Shown here: positions 12,727-23,759 of the stretch, in pieces
Layout of the letters: each line of letters begins with the position of its first letter
Numbering within the stretch: position 1 is the stretch's first letter
NCBI GenBank assembly: GCA_031213475.1
Contig: JARUPZ010000020.1
Span: 1,054,001-1,118,000, forward strand
Direction: 5' to 3'
DNA length: 64,000 bases
Source of the DNA: Nereocystis luetkeana
Lineage: Eukaryota; Sar; Phaeophyceae; Laminariales; Laminariaceae
Notes under the pieces: model-generated
Databases searched by the model: none
Told to the model about the DNA's origin: nothing
Seen by the model: the letters and a program-made list of their open reading frames with translations, nothing else
Made by a program: the position numbers and the translations under genes

Positions 12727-14719
12727 CTGTCCCGCGGCAACAGTTGGAGCGTTGAAGCAACCGGTGTTGAAAACGCGGTGGGAATACAACCTTGAGTATT
12801 GTATTACCTGGTAGGCGTTTTAACTATGGGCTTGTTCGCCAAACCATCTGTGATGGATTGCTGCTCCACGCCTCAATTTGTCAAACAAACCATCTGTGAT
12901 GGATTGCTCCACGCCTCAGCATGACACGGCCGGAGACGAGGGGCTACCGTGCTCATACCCCTATCTATACAACAGTTGTGGATGGGTTTAGAAATTGTTG
13001 TGCCACCAAGTACCAAAATGCGCGAAAGAATGGACTTCCATTTGGTACCACAGGACCACAGGTGGTGATTCCGCCGCGTTTTCATGGGCCATCGAAGATG
13101 GAAGATCTTGCGTCAAAGTCATCAAAAATTGCAAACGTGCAAGTCTAGATGAACATCGATGAGTCGATGGAGTGTTCCAGCGCGCAGCATATGGAGACGT
13201 TGAAACATGCCACACTATCATTGGAACCATGTCACGAGGTCAGGTGGTACATAGGTGTTCGAATCATGATCACAATGGATTCCATGTTATAGATCGGGAG
13301 CATACAGTTCATGAGGTCTAGGGTCACAGGATGAGGCAAGCAGCTCAGGCATGAGCTCATTCAAAGGATCGCCGTTTTCATTCCGCATCAGATAAGAGTA
13401 GGATTACAACAATTGCCTTCAACATGCAAAGAATAGATAACACGAGACCAACCTCAAGTCTGGCCACGATCCAGCCGAGTCGAGACGTGCGCTCGCACGT
13501 GTTCAAGAGAGAGAGGTACTCGTAGTCTACGAGCGTGCTTCTGACGCTATAGGGAGAAGGTCTCCCAGGTATGTAGATGGTAAACTGATTGCTTTGTGCC
13601 CAGGTCGATAGCGATGACCAAGGCAACACGTAGGACCACCGAGAAGGAGGAGTGGCAATCCACAAATTGGGGAGGGGCTGTAAATGACGCGGGCCCTGCT
13701 AGTACAAAAACGCAAGTCGTCGTAACTCCTGAAACGGTCCAAAACCATAACATCCACACTCACTCGGTCTGGTCGAATAAATAATTTTCCATTGAAAAAT
13801 TAATTTCCCATCGAAAAAAAAAAAAATCCATCAACATAACACGAAAGGCGTCACATGCCACAACATTATTGACGTCTGATGGGTATTATGGATGACCATC
13901 ATCATCGTCCTTCTCATGACCGACCTATAGGGTAAATAGATATCGTAGGCCCGCCTGATGGACTTCCTCGCCCCATGCTTCCAGTGCCTGTCTTCGGTAT
14001 GCCTTCCCTTTCTTATTTATTTATGTATTTAATATCCTGTTTCGCTTTTTTCGGTCCTTCACTTTTCTTTCGTACACTCGCGCGGGTATGATGCATCTCT
14101 GCTACCTGGTATACCAGGTATATTACAACTAGGGAATAAAAGGCCCTCCCGCCCCCACGGCGATCGGGCCAGATTCCTGTAGATAATGTAGGAGCTATAA
14201 ATAGGTGAGCCAACACGTACATAGGAGGGACCTTTATTGTGGCCCCGTTGTTGTTGTTGTTGTCTTCACATTAAATCGTCCTTTCTACCCAGCTTCATCA
14301 GTACACCCAGTGTCCGTCCTGATTCCCTATCCTAGAGAGATATACTGATTCTGTGGTCACAGACTGTGAGACAGAGGAAGTCCAAAAATGAAAACTAAAT
14401 CGCAAATTCAAGTGTCAAGCAAGTGAAGTGTCAGCGTACCGGGTACGAGAACGCAACAACACAAGCAAGACCGGAAAAATAAGAGCAAAAGACAATGAAA
14501 ACAAAAAAACAAAAATCTGAAATGAAAAAAAAAAAAAGAAAAAGAAGAAAGAAGAAAGAAAGAAAAAAGAGAAAAAAAGAAAAAACAGAATGCAAACGAC
14601 GTAAGGACTTCAGGAAGGCTGCTAGACGGACAGCATACGTACTCAGGAAAGGCAGGTATCTGCTGCGCGGACGAAGCAACAGGAAAGAGAGGGAGATACA
14701 GGCAAAAGTCCGTAAAGAG
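12727..14719. other. Intergenic region upstream of the codanin gene
   Basis: This holds the codanin promoter side, since the gene starts at 12726 and runs left. An imperfect tandem duplication of about 48 bp sits at 12838-12917 (core CCATCTGTGATGGATTGC twice). A GTT microsatellite is at 14248-14262 and a strongly homopurine, A-rich tract at 14495-14620. Minus-strand frames at 13378-13763 are open and hydrophobic in two registers, but I could not assemble exons or recognise a family, so I do not call a gene. Confidence 0.5.
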
Positions 14720-15134
14720 CTAGTCGAACCGATACCTAGCCACCCGATCTATCATTTCGTTTCTGCATTCGTCGACAGCTGTATCAGAACAGCTGCCCCT
14801 CCCCCCTCCCCCCCTCCCCTTGTCGCCGTTCTTGGCGTCCTCTGCTGCGTGGCGCAGCCGGCTCTTCTGTGCTTCGTCCCTGTGCCACCTCGCCATGAAG
14901 CAGTCCGCCGCTTCGACGACCCCCCCGTACCACTTCCCGCTCTTCTTAGCCGCCCTCGGCCATAACAACGTCTCTACTCCGAACAGCAGGGGGGAGCTTT
15001 CCGTGGACCCCTCGGTGGCTTGAAAAACCCTGAGGTCGTCTGCTAGGCATTGGGCCCAGTTCTTTTCCGGTCGGCCTCGTCCCGGGTTCTCCCCACCAGC
15101 CATCGTCCCAAACATCACCCGGTGGGCCAGCCGC

Positions 15135-16763
15135 TCATTGGTCGTGCGCTGTACGGCCCCCGCAAAGAGAGAGGAGGCGTCGTTTGCGGATGGTCGTCTC
15201 AACGCTCTCGCATTGTGCCTTTTTGAGGGCCTTGGCGTACGACATGAGGTGGTAAGTGCGTTGCCGGCGCTGGAAGCCAATGATCCGTAGGAGGAGTTTG
15301 TGGTGTGCCGTTCTGAGCTCAGCGATTTGCTCCTGACCAAGAGTCCACGTCACGCACCCGTACAGCAGGGTCTCCATCACCTCGGCCTTTAGCATGCGCA
15401 CTTTTAGGGTGAGCAGGGCATCCTCCATATCGTACAGCTCCCGTTTAAACCGATTGTAGCATGTCCATGCGAGTCGGATCCGTCGCATGATCTCTGGCAT
15501 AATGTCAGCGCTTGCGACGACAAGGCCGCCCAGGTACAGAAACTGCATCGTCTGCCTATACCTCTGTCCCGCTGCTTCGATGACGAGCGGTGAGGTCCGG
15601 GGTACCTGATTCGGTGTCCGCAGCAGCATGGTCTCCGTCTTCTTTTCGGATACGGTGTGACCTGCTGCTTCGAAAACGGTCACAATCACGGTCATCATCT
15701 TCGTAAGGCCTTCCGCCGACTTGGACACAATGCCTGCATCGTCCGCGTACAGCATAATACCCCACACTGCCCTCCGTACGTAAGTTAGTGGGCCAACCTT
15801 CACCCCGTCCTCGCCGAGGTCCTCCTCGAGGTGAACAAAGTCCCTCAAAATATATGGGTCTTCACTGAAGCCTATCAGCACGGCGTGTATCACAGCAGCG
15901 AAGAAGATATTGAGCAGAAGTGGTGACAAGACACACCCCTGCCGCAGCCCCTGAGTGACGTCGAACCATTCCGAGTGCTCGCCGCCATTCGTACGCACGC
16001 GGGCTCGCATGCCCTCGTGGAACTGGCGGATAACGGTAAGTATCTTCTCTGGTACGCCGAAGCGTGCAAGCACCACCCACAGTAGCTCACGGTCGACGGA
16101 GTCGTATGCTTTCCGCAGATCGATGAAGCACATGTACAGGGGGATTTTTCTAGCTCGTCCGAGTTCTTGCAGTCGGCGCACAACGAACAGCATGTCGACC
16201 GTTGATCGTGCTGGGCGAAAACCGCACTGTTCCTCGGGGAGTATCCCTTTGACCTCGCAGTAGTTACTGAGGCGGGACGCGACCATTTTCAGCAAAACTT
16301 TGCCTGAATGGGCAACAAGCGAAATCCCTCGGTAATTGTTGCAATCAGAGCGATCCTTCTTTTTATGAAGGACCTTAATGGTCGCATCTTTCCATTGCTG
16401 GGGGACGTCACCCGTTCTCCACACGTTGGCAAGTAGGTTGTGAAAATACCGGATGAACTCGGGGTGGTCGATTTTCAGTAACTCGGCCGGAAGCGAGTCT
16501 GGTCTCACCGCTTTCCAGTTTGACATACCCCGAATCACCGCCGTCATATCATCCATGGTCGGTTCATCTCCAAGCGATGGTGCCAACGGCCGTTGTGGAA
16601 ATAGGGCGCAAATGGTTGGGTCAAGCTTAGACGACTTCGTGGTCAGGAGAGTGCCAAAAAACCTCGCCCACCGTTCAAGAATGCGCACCTTGTCCGTTAG
16701 TAGCGTGCCCTCCTCGTCCCGGATGAACTGTTCGCTTCTCACCTTTCGACCGTCCAACCCCAC
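15135..16763 (-). pseudogene. LINE reverse transcriptase domain
   Basis: A 542-codon open stretch carries the RT signature in order: fingers region NNYRGISLV (about residues 142-150), palm motif [11 protein letters not shown] (213-222), motif [12 protein letters not shown] (271-281) and catalytic motif C YADD (339-342). A thumb-like region and YGCVTWTLG follow. The catalytic aspartates are intact, but the frame is cut off from the upstream endonuclease and the downstream tail by frameshifts. The enzyme copies element RNA at a nicked genomic target. It is an APE-type LINE; I cannot assign the clade without a tree. Confidence 0.9.
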
Positions 16764-16771
16764 CGTGGCCT

Positions 16772-18679
16772 TCAGGTGTTTGTAGAACCCCGCTGGTCGT
16801 TGTCGGCGAGCAGTCTCTCCGTTTCAGCGAGGTACTCTTCGAAGTAGGCGTGCAACGCTGTATCAATCGCCCTTCGTAGATTCGCGCACGCCATCCTCAG
16901 CGTCTTCCATGCGGCTTTGTCCTTTTTGATGCGCATGCCTCGTCTGGCATCCTCCCTCGCATCCCATGCTAGTTGTATGGCGGCTGAGGTTTCCGCGGTC
17001 TCGCACCACCCGGGTTTGTGTGAGTGCCGTGGTGGGGGAGGTACGTCTTTCGCTACTGCATCAAGAGTAGCATCAGGAAAGGATTCTGCCATATCAGAGA
17101 TACTGTTCGGTTGCGAGGGAAGGAAGGGCAGCTTTGAAAGGATCCGCGCCACGACTCGCTGCCTGCAATCTCCGTCGGATCGAAACTTCTGCCGGTCGAA
17201 AGGCCGAATTTTGTTTCTCGTTCGTACGTGTCTGTTGGGTGCGAAACGACCGCAGAGGCGGACCATTACATATACGATATTATGGTCTGAATCCGCCTTG
17301 GCTGGGGGCGGAGGCTGGGGGTGGACCTTAACATCATGCACGCGAGATCGGTGTGCTTGGCGGGTTAGGATGTAGTCAATCCGTGTTTGGTCGTTGCGGC
17401 TGCTGATGCCGTTGAACGTATGGGATATTCCACCCTTGAAAGCGCTAAAAAACGTGTTCGTGAGAGCGAGCCTATTGTCTGAAGCGAATGCCAGCAGGCG
17501 TTTGCCGTTGCTGTTGAGCACATCACGTCCGTACGCTCCAAGCACCCTACCGTCACCGCACCCTTCCATCCTCTTTCCAGTCCGTGCGTTCGCGTCTACC
17601 AGTACGAATAGGCATTCCTTCGTTGGAATCTGCTCAACCATGTGCCCCAATTTTTCCAAAACTCCTCTTTCATCTGTGCGTTGAGGTTGGCTTCCGTTGG
17701 GGCATAGGCGAAAACTAGGTTGACCGCAACGGAGTAGGTTTAGCAGTCTGGGAGAAGGGATCTTTAGGGATATTTTTTACTTGAAAAATGTTTAGCGTGG
17801 TCTGCAGTTCGGAATCGTCGTCCGCATCTGAGAATTTTCCTGGTTCGATGCAAACTCGGCGTAGCCTCGTTTATGGCGAGTTTTGGCCCGTTTCGGCTGC
17901 GGTTTGGGGTCAGGGTTAGGGTTAGGGTTAGAGTCAGGGGTTGGGTTGGGTCTTCGCCCGTGCCTTGATCCCAACAGGAACCAAAACATCCGAACAGCCC
18001 ACCAACCTAAAGATCCCTTCTCCCAGATTGTTAAAGGTCCTCCCGCAACGCTTTCACCAGTCAGCTCGAAGCGCATAGACATGAGGCGTTCGTCAAATAA
18101 CTGGTGGGTATAAACAGACTTACGGCATATCGTTTCCTTCAAACCAACTCCGAATAGTGCTTGCCTGCCATCCGTTTCTTCTTGCCCAGAGCAGAAAACC
18201 CGGTATCCTGCTGCAGAAAACTCGGTTTTCCCTGGTCTCCTAGTTTCCTGCAGGCCAACGAAGTCACAGCCCAGTTGTCGGGCCTTCGCTAACACACACT
18301 CGGCATGCCCGTACCCGTTCCTCCCTTTCACAGCCAGGGTATGCACATTGTAGGTCGCTACCGTCACGAGTGCCGCCTTCTGTCTCGCTCGAGCCTCGCG
18401 TGCTGCAAACTTTGCTAGCCGACGAGTGGTCCGACCCCTCCGTCTTTTTTGTCTTTTTCTACTTATTTTTCCTTGTATCACGATGTAGGCTCTCTGTTCT
18501 CTAGCCCGGTGCGTGCCTTCGTTTCCTATGGCTGGGTTCAGCCGTCCCAGCCAGTCCTTTAAGTTAATGAAAACCACTTTGTAAGTCACTTTATGAAGGA
18601 CCTCAATAAGCGTTAAAATTATGAATTGTGCTATTTTTATTTTATGTGCTTGCTCCCTCTCCGGAATCTCACACGGCAA
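16772..18679 (-). pseudogene. LINE APE-type endonuclease, interrupted
   Basis: The upstream frame (18679 to about 18028) has an Arg/Lys-rich leader, then VATYNVHTL and FVGLQETRR, the first two APE motifs with Asn and Gln-Glu. The downstream frames (about 17745 to 16772) contain FAYAPTEAN, LVDANARTG and the terminal SDHNIVYV motif with the catalytic Asp-His. The domain is split by the inverted-repeat element at 17747-18027 and by a one-base-type frame change near 17650. The endonuclease nicks target DNA to prime reverse transcription. The motifs are preserved but the ORF is broken. Confidence 0.88.
17747..18027. mobile_element. 281-bp inverted-repeat element inserted in the LINE
   Basis: Perfect 22-bp inverted arms at 17747-17768 and 18006-18027 (arm begins TCTGGGAGAAGGG) bound a sequence that interrupts the LINE endonuclease. 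The interior contains three and a half tandem TTAGGG units (about 17911-17934) and a degenerate GGTTNGGG region. No convincing target-site duplication is visible. It looks like a MITE or foldback element younger than the LINE. Confidence 0.75.
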
Positions 18680-18690
18680 CTTTATTAGTC

Positions 18691-19619
18691 GTTAGTTGCA
18701 GCAGCACGATGCAATACAATTTGCGGGTAATACGATAAACGCACAGCAGAGGGACCACACTCGGAGTATCGATTGTTCCCGTATCGAGCAAATTTCGTAC
18801 TCTGAATCCTGAGACTATTAGGGTGCTTACGGCCTCAACATTGCGAGTGACTGGGAGTGTGACCAGTACTCAACTTCAAACCTCGAAATACTGCCTGAAT
18901 GTTGCGAGTTTGATTTTGAAGTACGTGAGGTATATGTTTTTTTCACAAGTTGGTATTAGAGGCGATACTATGATGAAGTTATAAATTGGGCATCACGCTG
19001 TCTATATATAATTAATAGATTATAATAGCAAAACTCGGAAGTTGTCTGTGTGACCCCCCCTCTGTTCACTCTGCAACGCAACGCCGTTGCGCGGTGTTTT
19101 CGCTGCAATTGAATAAGAAAGAGTAAGAGTTACACATGAAACTCAGGTATAATGAGAACATTTTTCATGAGCATATGTTTCCGAGAAAATAGAATGTAGA
19201 AGCCGGGAGCTGCCGTATACGTTCAGTACCTACTGGATTATTTGTTCCTGTCAATGATTGGATGTGTCCACCCGCCTCGTATAAGAAACGCCCCTTAAAT
19301 AACTGCGACAAGGTTATGAGAGGGTACCGCCAGTGAGTGAGGCTCCAGTGGGAGTCCGTGAGTCCATAGCAAGAATCAAGAGGCGCTCGGGCTCGGCCAA
19401 AGGTTATAGAGGCTCGGCATGAGCCAAACCCCAGCTTCTGGGGTTCCGTGCGTGCGACGAGTTCTCAGACGCGAGCACCCGGGCTTCCCACTACCTAGCC
19501 GGGGGATTGGTGGTCGTAGGAGGCCGTGGCCGGCGGCGGCAGTGTTCGAGTATTTTTTGTCCACCGTGTTGTTGAGCTTATTTCTTATATCCGGGGTCAC
19601 AGGAGTTACTGTTATTATT
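18691..19619. other. Non-coding stretch between the two retrotransposon regions
   Basis: I see no gene. Short open frames around 19376-19735 have no recognisable content. 19000-19030 is AT-rich with a TATATATAATTAATAG run. The stretch ends where the AT-rich triplet tail of the next retroelement begins (about 19610-19630). Confidence 0.4.
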
Positions 19620-19840
19620 ATAATATGATTTATATTAGGCTTGCCATCCGACAATGTCCAGCATGAGCTTTCACGTTGATCAATCGAAACATTCCAGAAA
19701 AAAGAATCAGTATACGAAGGAAACCTATACGCCAAGTCTATCTACCTTCTATGTCTACTTCCTTTACGTTTTATCTACGATACTTCATGTGTTGTCTGTG
19801 CTCCCTCCTCCGTCTTAATGTGTACTCGGTACTTCTATTC

Positions 19841-21001
19841 TTAAATCCTAACCCGCATCCAAGCTTCATCCCCACGCCATCGGTGTGGGTCTGTCATCTC
19901 CCCCCCTCTGCTCCTTCTCGATTCCTGACGACCCCTACGCTGGAGTCTAAATCGTGATACCCTCATCGAAATGGCGACTTGTGTAGTCACCGAGACGATT
20001 TGGAGTAGCGCTCCTTCACCAATCCTTTCCTTCCCATCGACCCACCATCCCCACCCCCCCACTACACTAGCTGCCAGCTGGTCGATGAACTTACTGCCCT
20101 CTACCCGGAGACGCTCAAAGCTTTCCACTACTAAAGCGGCAAGTTTGTGACTCCGTTCGTCAAAGGACACATGTCCCGGACGAGCGTAGCGTTGGCGCTT
20201 GCACGCCTCGGAGGTAGAGGCAGCTGATCCACCTTGATCGGCACTGCCTCCTCGCAGGTGTATCTGCGCTTGAGGGTCCGCATGGGTGACGCCCAGCAGG
20301 ATGAACTTCTTCCTATACTCCCTATTAGGAGCATCCCGTAGACCTCCTCTCCTGATGACAATGTCCATCCGCAGATTTCGGCCTGCGGTGAACGGTTTGC
20401 CGCTTTCCACTTGGAGTGGGATTCCCAGCCGCTTCAACGTTCGGGATATCGCGTGGGCAAGCGGTTGGTGTTGATTTACCTGCACCCCTGCTCTGGGACA
20501 GATGCATGCGTGGCGAGTGCCCACGTCCACTGCATCGCAGCAGGGGCACAGCACTGCCACGTGTTCCTCTATCCCAATGAACCGCCTTTCCATGCCCACA
20601 AACTCTTCCGCGGATAGGACCCGGAGTGAGTCCGTTGGTTTCGCCCGAAGGCATGCCGTAGCTCTTGCCACCTGTAGGCTCCTATAGCGAGCCTTGGCGA
20701 GGGCTTTGGTTTCGGTTCCACCCATCGGGTCGCCTGGTCCGGGGGGGCGTGCTGTCTCCGGGAGCTCCTCCAGCGAGGCAGCGTGGGCTGCGTGCCGACG
20801 TTGGTTTACCAACTTGCCCAACTTCTGTTGGACTTTGCGTGAGTTCGTGGTTATGGCGTCGTGTGCAGCCAGCATGTCGGTCCCTGGGGGTCTTGGGGTC
20901 CTGCCCCCCTCTGCGCCTAGACCCCATTCTAGCCAAGATTCGAGGACAATGCCCGCCATCGCTTCCTGTGGCACCTCCCATGTATTCCTGATCTCCCGCA
21001 A
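19841..21001 (-). pseudogene. Retrotransposon C-terminal domain with CCHC-like and nuclease-like motifs
   Basis: A 386-codon frame from the RT-deleted copy. Around residues 150-180 is a Cys/His cluster, CPCCDAVDVGTRHACICP, resembling the CCHC knuckle before restriction-like endonucleases. It is followed by RMDIVIRRGG and KFILLGVTHADP, which resemble the two core motifs of PD-(D/E)XK-type nucleases of non-LTR elements. The position I would expect to be acidic (LLxVTHADP) is Gly here and in copy 2, so activity is doubtful. That reading is inference. Confidence 0.75.
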
Positions 21002-21336
21002 GTTGTCTCCCAGCTGAGATATGATGCTCTCGATTCCGGGAGCCCCCTCCTCAACTTATCGCCTAACGGGCCTGTGAGGTCTGCTAGGACCTCCGGCAAG
21101 GTCCTCGCGCTGCTCCCGATGAATGCCGACATCCTCCTTGATTCTGTCGGCGGCAGCCCTAACCCCCTCGCTCCCGTAGAACGGCGTGCTTGGGCTTGCT
21201 GGTAAGGTTTGAGAGTCAGCCGACTATCCGGGCATCGCTCCCGGAAAAACGGTTGTGCCTCCGCCGCTCCCGGTAGTTCGAGGATTTTCTCGTACGCGCA
21301 CTGGGCGATGTTGAGCCTCCTCCATGTCATACCCAC

Positions 21337-21798
21337 TCAGACCGGCCGGCACGTTTCCCCCAACGCAGTGAGGCTCCACTTCAGGAAGAGCTGCCAGAAC
21401 TCTGGCGGGAAGGAATCCGGCTCATCGACGATTCTCCGCCAGAAGGCTGTCATACCACTTCCGAACTCCTCTCTGCCGATATCGGTTTGAATGATGGATT
21501 GTAGATGAGCAAATCGTTGGCCGTCGTTTCCCGGGCCTGAGAGGGTGCTCCGGGAGTTGATGACGTCGAAGAGCACCTCGGAGGCATCCTCATCGTCAGG
21601 GCGCCACGGGGGGGCCTTTCCATCTTCCACCTCGGTGCCGCTCGCTAGTACTGAGGCCGCCGCCGCGGACACGGTGGCCTGGTCTTCGGGGGGAAACTTG
21701 GCCACATCTATGTGTTCCACGCTTCCTCGTTCTCCGCTGATCGTGGTTCTGCCAGAAGGTTGCGTGCTGCCACTTTGACCCCTCCCGCGTGGCGACAC
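21337..21798 (-). pseudogene. Retrotransposon N-terminal RT-flanking region
   Basis: This 153-codon frame contains GPGNDGQRFAHLQ and PEFWQLFLKWSLTALGE, the segment that precedes the reverse-transcriptase fingers in this element type. It continues across a frame change into 21336-20929 (ELPGAAEAQPFF, GARGLGLP), which in an intact element would lie after the RT palm. The catalytic RT core between them is absent. Confidence 0.7.
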
Positions 21799-21869
21799 GC
21801 CGACGACGCTCGTTCAAGTTTCACCTCTTCCTATTATTATTATGATTATTATTATTATTATTATTATTT

Positions 21870-22065
21870 TTGATCAACTGCCGTCGACGCCAGTAAGACT
21901 CCCAGGGTCACGCTCTTGGCGGGTGACGAACCCATGTCTCCTGCACAAGCAGGTGCTCTTCTCTAGAGCTACAACAGTCTCAGTATCTGACAGACTGAGG
22001 GCAAATAGTCCACGGACTAGGACAAGGACAATGATAGAGGTGGGAGCGAGTCACTTCGACTGCCT
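21870..22065 (-). repeat. Possible tRNA-derived repeat next to copy 1
   Basis: On the minus strand the segment contains GTAGCTCTAGAGAAGAGC (A-box and D-arm-like), a short CCTGC/GCAGG stem and GGGTTCGTCACCC (B-box and T-arm-like), then a match to TGGCGTCGACGGCAG (21878-21892). It is tRNA-like but degenerate and could be a SINE head. Its 3' end is cut by the AT-rich triplet tract at 21832-21870. Confidence 0.4.
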
Positions 22066-22320
22066 CTCTAGTACGTCGGACCAGTAGACAGGCTCGTCGG
22101 TAGAATCTTCTCTGTACTCGTAGATAAAAATCCACGGGTAAATGTCACATGGAGGATTCTTACGATCGTGACGAGGAATGCACTTGACAAATCTCCCAAC
22201 ACACCTGAGCGCAAGCTCGCTGAATAATGTCGAGAATGGTTCTGGATTCGTGTCGATTCCTCGGACATGGTATTCACATCATTAGTATTATTGTTATTGT
22301 GAATACCAGGTCCTATCCCC

Positions 22321-22529
22321 TAGATTATTATTAGGCTTGCCATCCGACAATGTGCAGCATGAGCTTCCACGTTGATCGATCAAAACATTCCTGAAAGAAG
22401 CGATTTCCGTATACAAAGGAAACCTATGCATAAAGTCTATCTATGTTCTATGTCTACTACCTATATGTTTTAACCTTCCTGAAAGAAGCGATTTCCGTAT
22501 ACAAATGAAACCTGTGCACAAAGTCTATC

Positions 22530-22561
<32 letters not shown>

Positions 22562-22834
22562 TATTTTGCCATCCGACAATGTGCAGCATGATCTTCAACA
22601 TGGATCACTCATAACTTTCCCGAAAGAAGTCTATCTATTTTCTAGGACTTCCTATATGTTTTATTATTAATGTTATTAGTATAACGAGTATTATTATTAG
22701 GCTTGCCATCCGACAATGTGCAGCATGAGCTTTCACGTTGATCAATCAAAACATTCGTGGAAGAAGAAATCTCCGAATACGAAGGAAACCTATACACCAA
22801 GTCTATCTACCTTCTATGTCTACTTCCTAGTATT
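22321..22834 (-). repeat. Cluster of orphan 3' tails of the copy 1/copy 2 retrotransposon
   Basis: The sequence GCCATCCGACAATG, followed by GCAGCATGA-type and AAGTCTATCTA-type segments, occurs three times in the same orientation starting near 22331, 22565 and 22704, each flanked by ATT/TTA triplets (for example 22530-22560). Each is the last 100-150 bp of the element, as expected from repeated, strongly 5'-truncated insertions. They match the 3' end of copy 1 near 19635-19760. Confidence 0.8.
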
Positions 22835-22840
22835 ATTATT

Positions 22841-23170
22841 CTTTTAATCATCACTTTCACCTTTTCTAGCTTAACTCGTAGTAGGTTTTACCCTCAGCGA
22901 TGTTTTTCAGGACAAACAAGCCGTGGTTTCAGGTGTCGTCCTTTCTCCCCCCCGGCACGTGCCTTCATTTTATCGCGCAAAGCGTTCAACATTCCCACTG
23001 CTTCTCGACGTTCATCCAATGTTGCTAACTCACGCTTTCGCGCTTTCCACTATTCAATTTATGTGCAAGAAAAAGTCCTTACGAGTGTGCACTCGGTGAG
23101 ACTTGAACCCACGAAATTGATCTTAGTAGGCACGCGGACCACCTACCGAGCCACCGGGGACGCTTGCACC
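22841..23170 (-). repeat. tRNA-derived SINE, copy 2
   Basis: Read on the minus strand from 23170: GTCCCCGGTGGCTCGGTAGG (head with A box), GGTTCAAGTC (B box), then the same body as copy 1, with the shared blocks GTGGGAATG, CCGGGGGGGAGAA and GTGATGATTAAAAG at the 3' end (22841-22855). The copies are clearly diverged but collinear along their full length. The 3' end lies next to a retrotransposon tail. Confidence 0.8.
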
Positions 23171-23759
23171 AGCTATCACACGAGGGAGACCTGGACAACA
23201 ACACTACAGCACCGCACACCAGCAGCAGTAACATCAGCAGAAGCGCAGCGGTGTGTGTAGATAATACCAGGTATAAACTATTATATCTCACCGTAGCTCT
23301 CACCTCTCCTCCTCCCTCCGTCCGTCCCTTACTGTTTCCCTGACACTCTCCATCCCTTCCCCCCTACGAAACCACCATACACAGAAAGATTCAGGAGCTC
23401 AAAAACGCAAGCTTCTCGTATGTTGTATTTTTTCAGAAGGCCACTCCTTTCGTATACTTTGCAGTTTTAGAAGCTGAAACTCCGCATACCGGGAGTGTCA
23501 AGTCAACGCACGTATGCACCAGGTGAGTTTGAATCTTCAATCCCGTACGAGCACAACTGCAGCAATGTCCATGCTGATTCCTTATCCCAGAGAGCCGCAA
23601 GTACGTATGTGCGATACTCCACGGACCACCAACCAACGACAGACGAGCACACACAACAACTAACGGTCTGTACTGTAAATACGAATGAAAAGATAAAAAA
23701 AACTAGAAAACAGCTCACGAATGCTTATCACAGATAATCGGAGGCACTACAATTATTAA
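23171..23759. other. Non-coding spacer between the SINE and retrotransposon copy 2
   Basis: Small pyrimidine-rich stretches (23300-23360) and one TACCAGGTA near 23265. No coding signal is recognised. Confidence 0.4.

Larger units (their letters stand above)
14720..18690 (-). mobile_element. Decayed non-LTR retrotransposon (LINE) with APE endonuclease and reverse transcriptase
   Basis: One element read right to left: basic N-terminal leader, apurinic-type endonuclease, reverse transcriptase and a C-terminal tail, spread over several frames. Frame breaks lie near 17650 (inside the endonuclease), near 16790 (endonuclease to RT) and near 15150 (after RT, where the tail continues in the frame covering 14720-15340). 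A 281-bp inverted-repeat element splits the endonuclease at 17747-18027. No poly-A-type 3' end is visible, so the exact termini are uncertain. The element cannot be active as it stands. Confidence 0.9.
19620..21829 (-). mobile_element. Non-LTR retrotransposon, internally deleted copy (copy 1)
   Basis: Read right to left: an N-terminal region (21798-21337), a spacer frame (21336-20929) and a C-terminal domain (21001-19841), then a 3' UTR of about 220 bp ending in the shared tail complementary to CTTGCCATCCGACAATG and AT-rich triplets (19610-19640). The N-terminal part runs directly from CRPV...GMTWRRL into AQCAYEKILELPG, so the whole RT palm with its catalytic motifs is missing. The 5' edge abuts another AT-rich triplet run (21832-21870). 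A near-identical 3' half lies inverted at 23760-25260. The element type is familiar from brown-algal genomes (recalled, not searched). Confidence 0.85.

Noticed and set aside
13378-13763. Possible membrane-protein exon on the minus strand
   Set aside because: Open in several registers with no consistent splice sites or family resemblance; not enough to call a gene.
14495-14620. Lys-rich open frame (156 codons)
   Set aside because: Translation of a homopurine A/G-rich tract with no homologous content.
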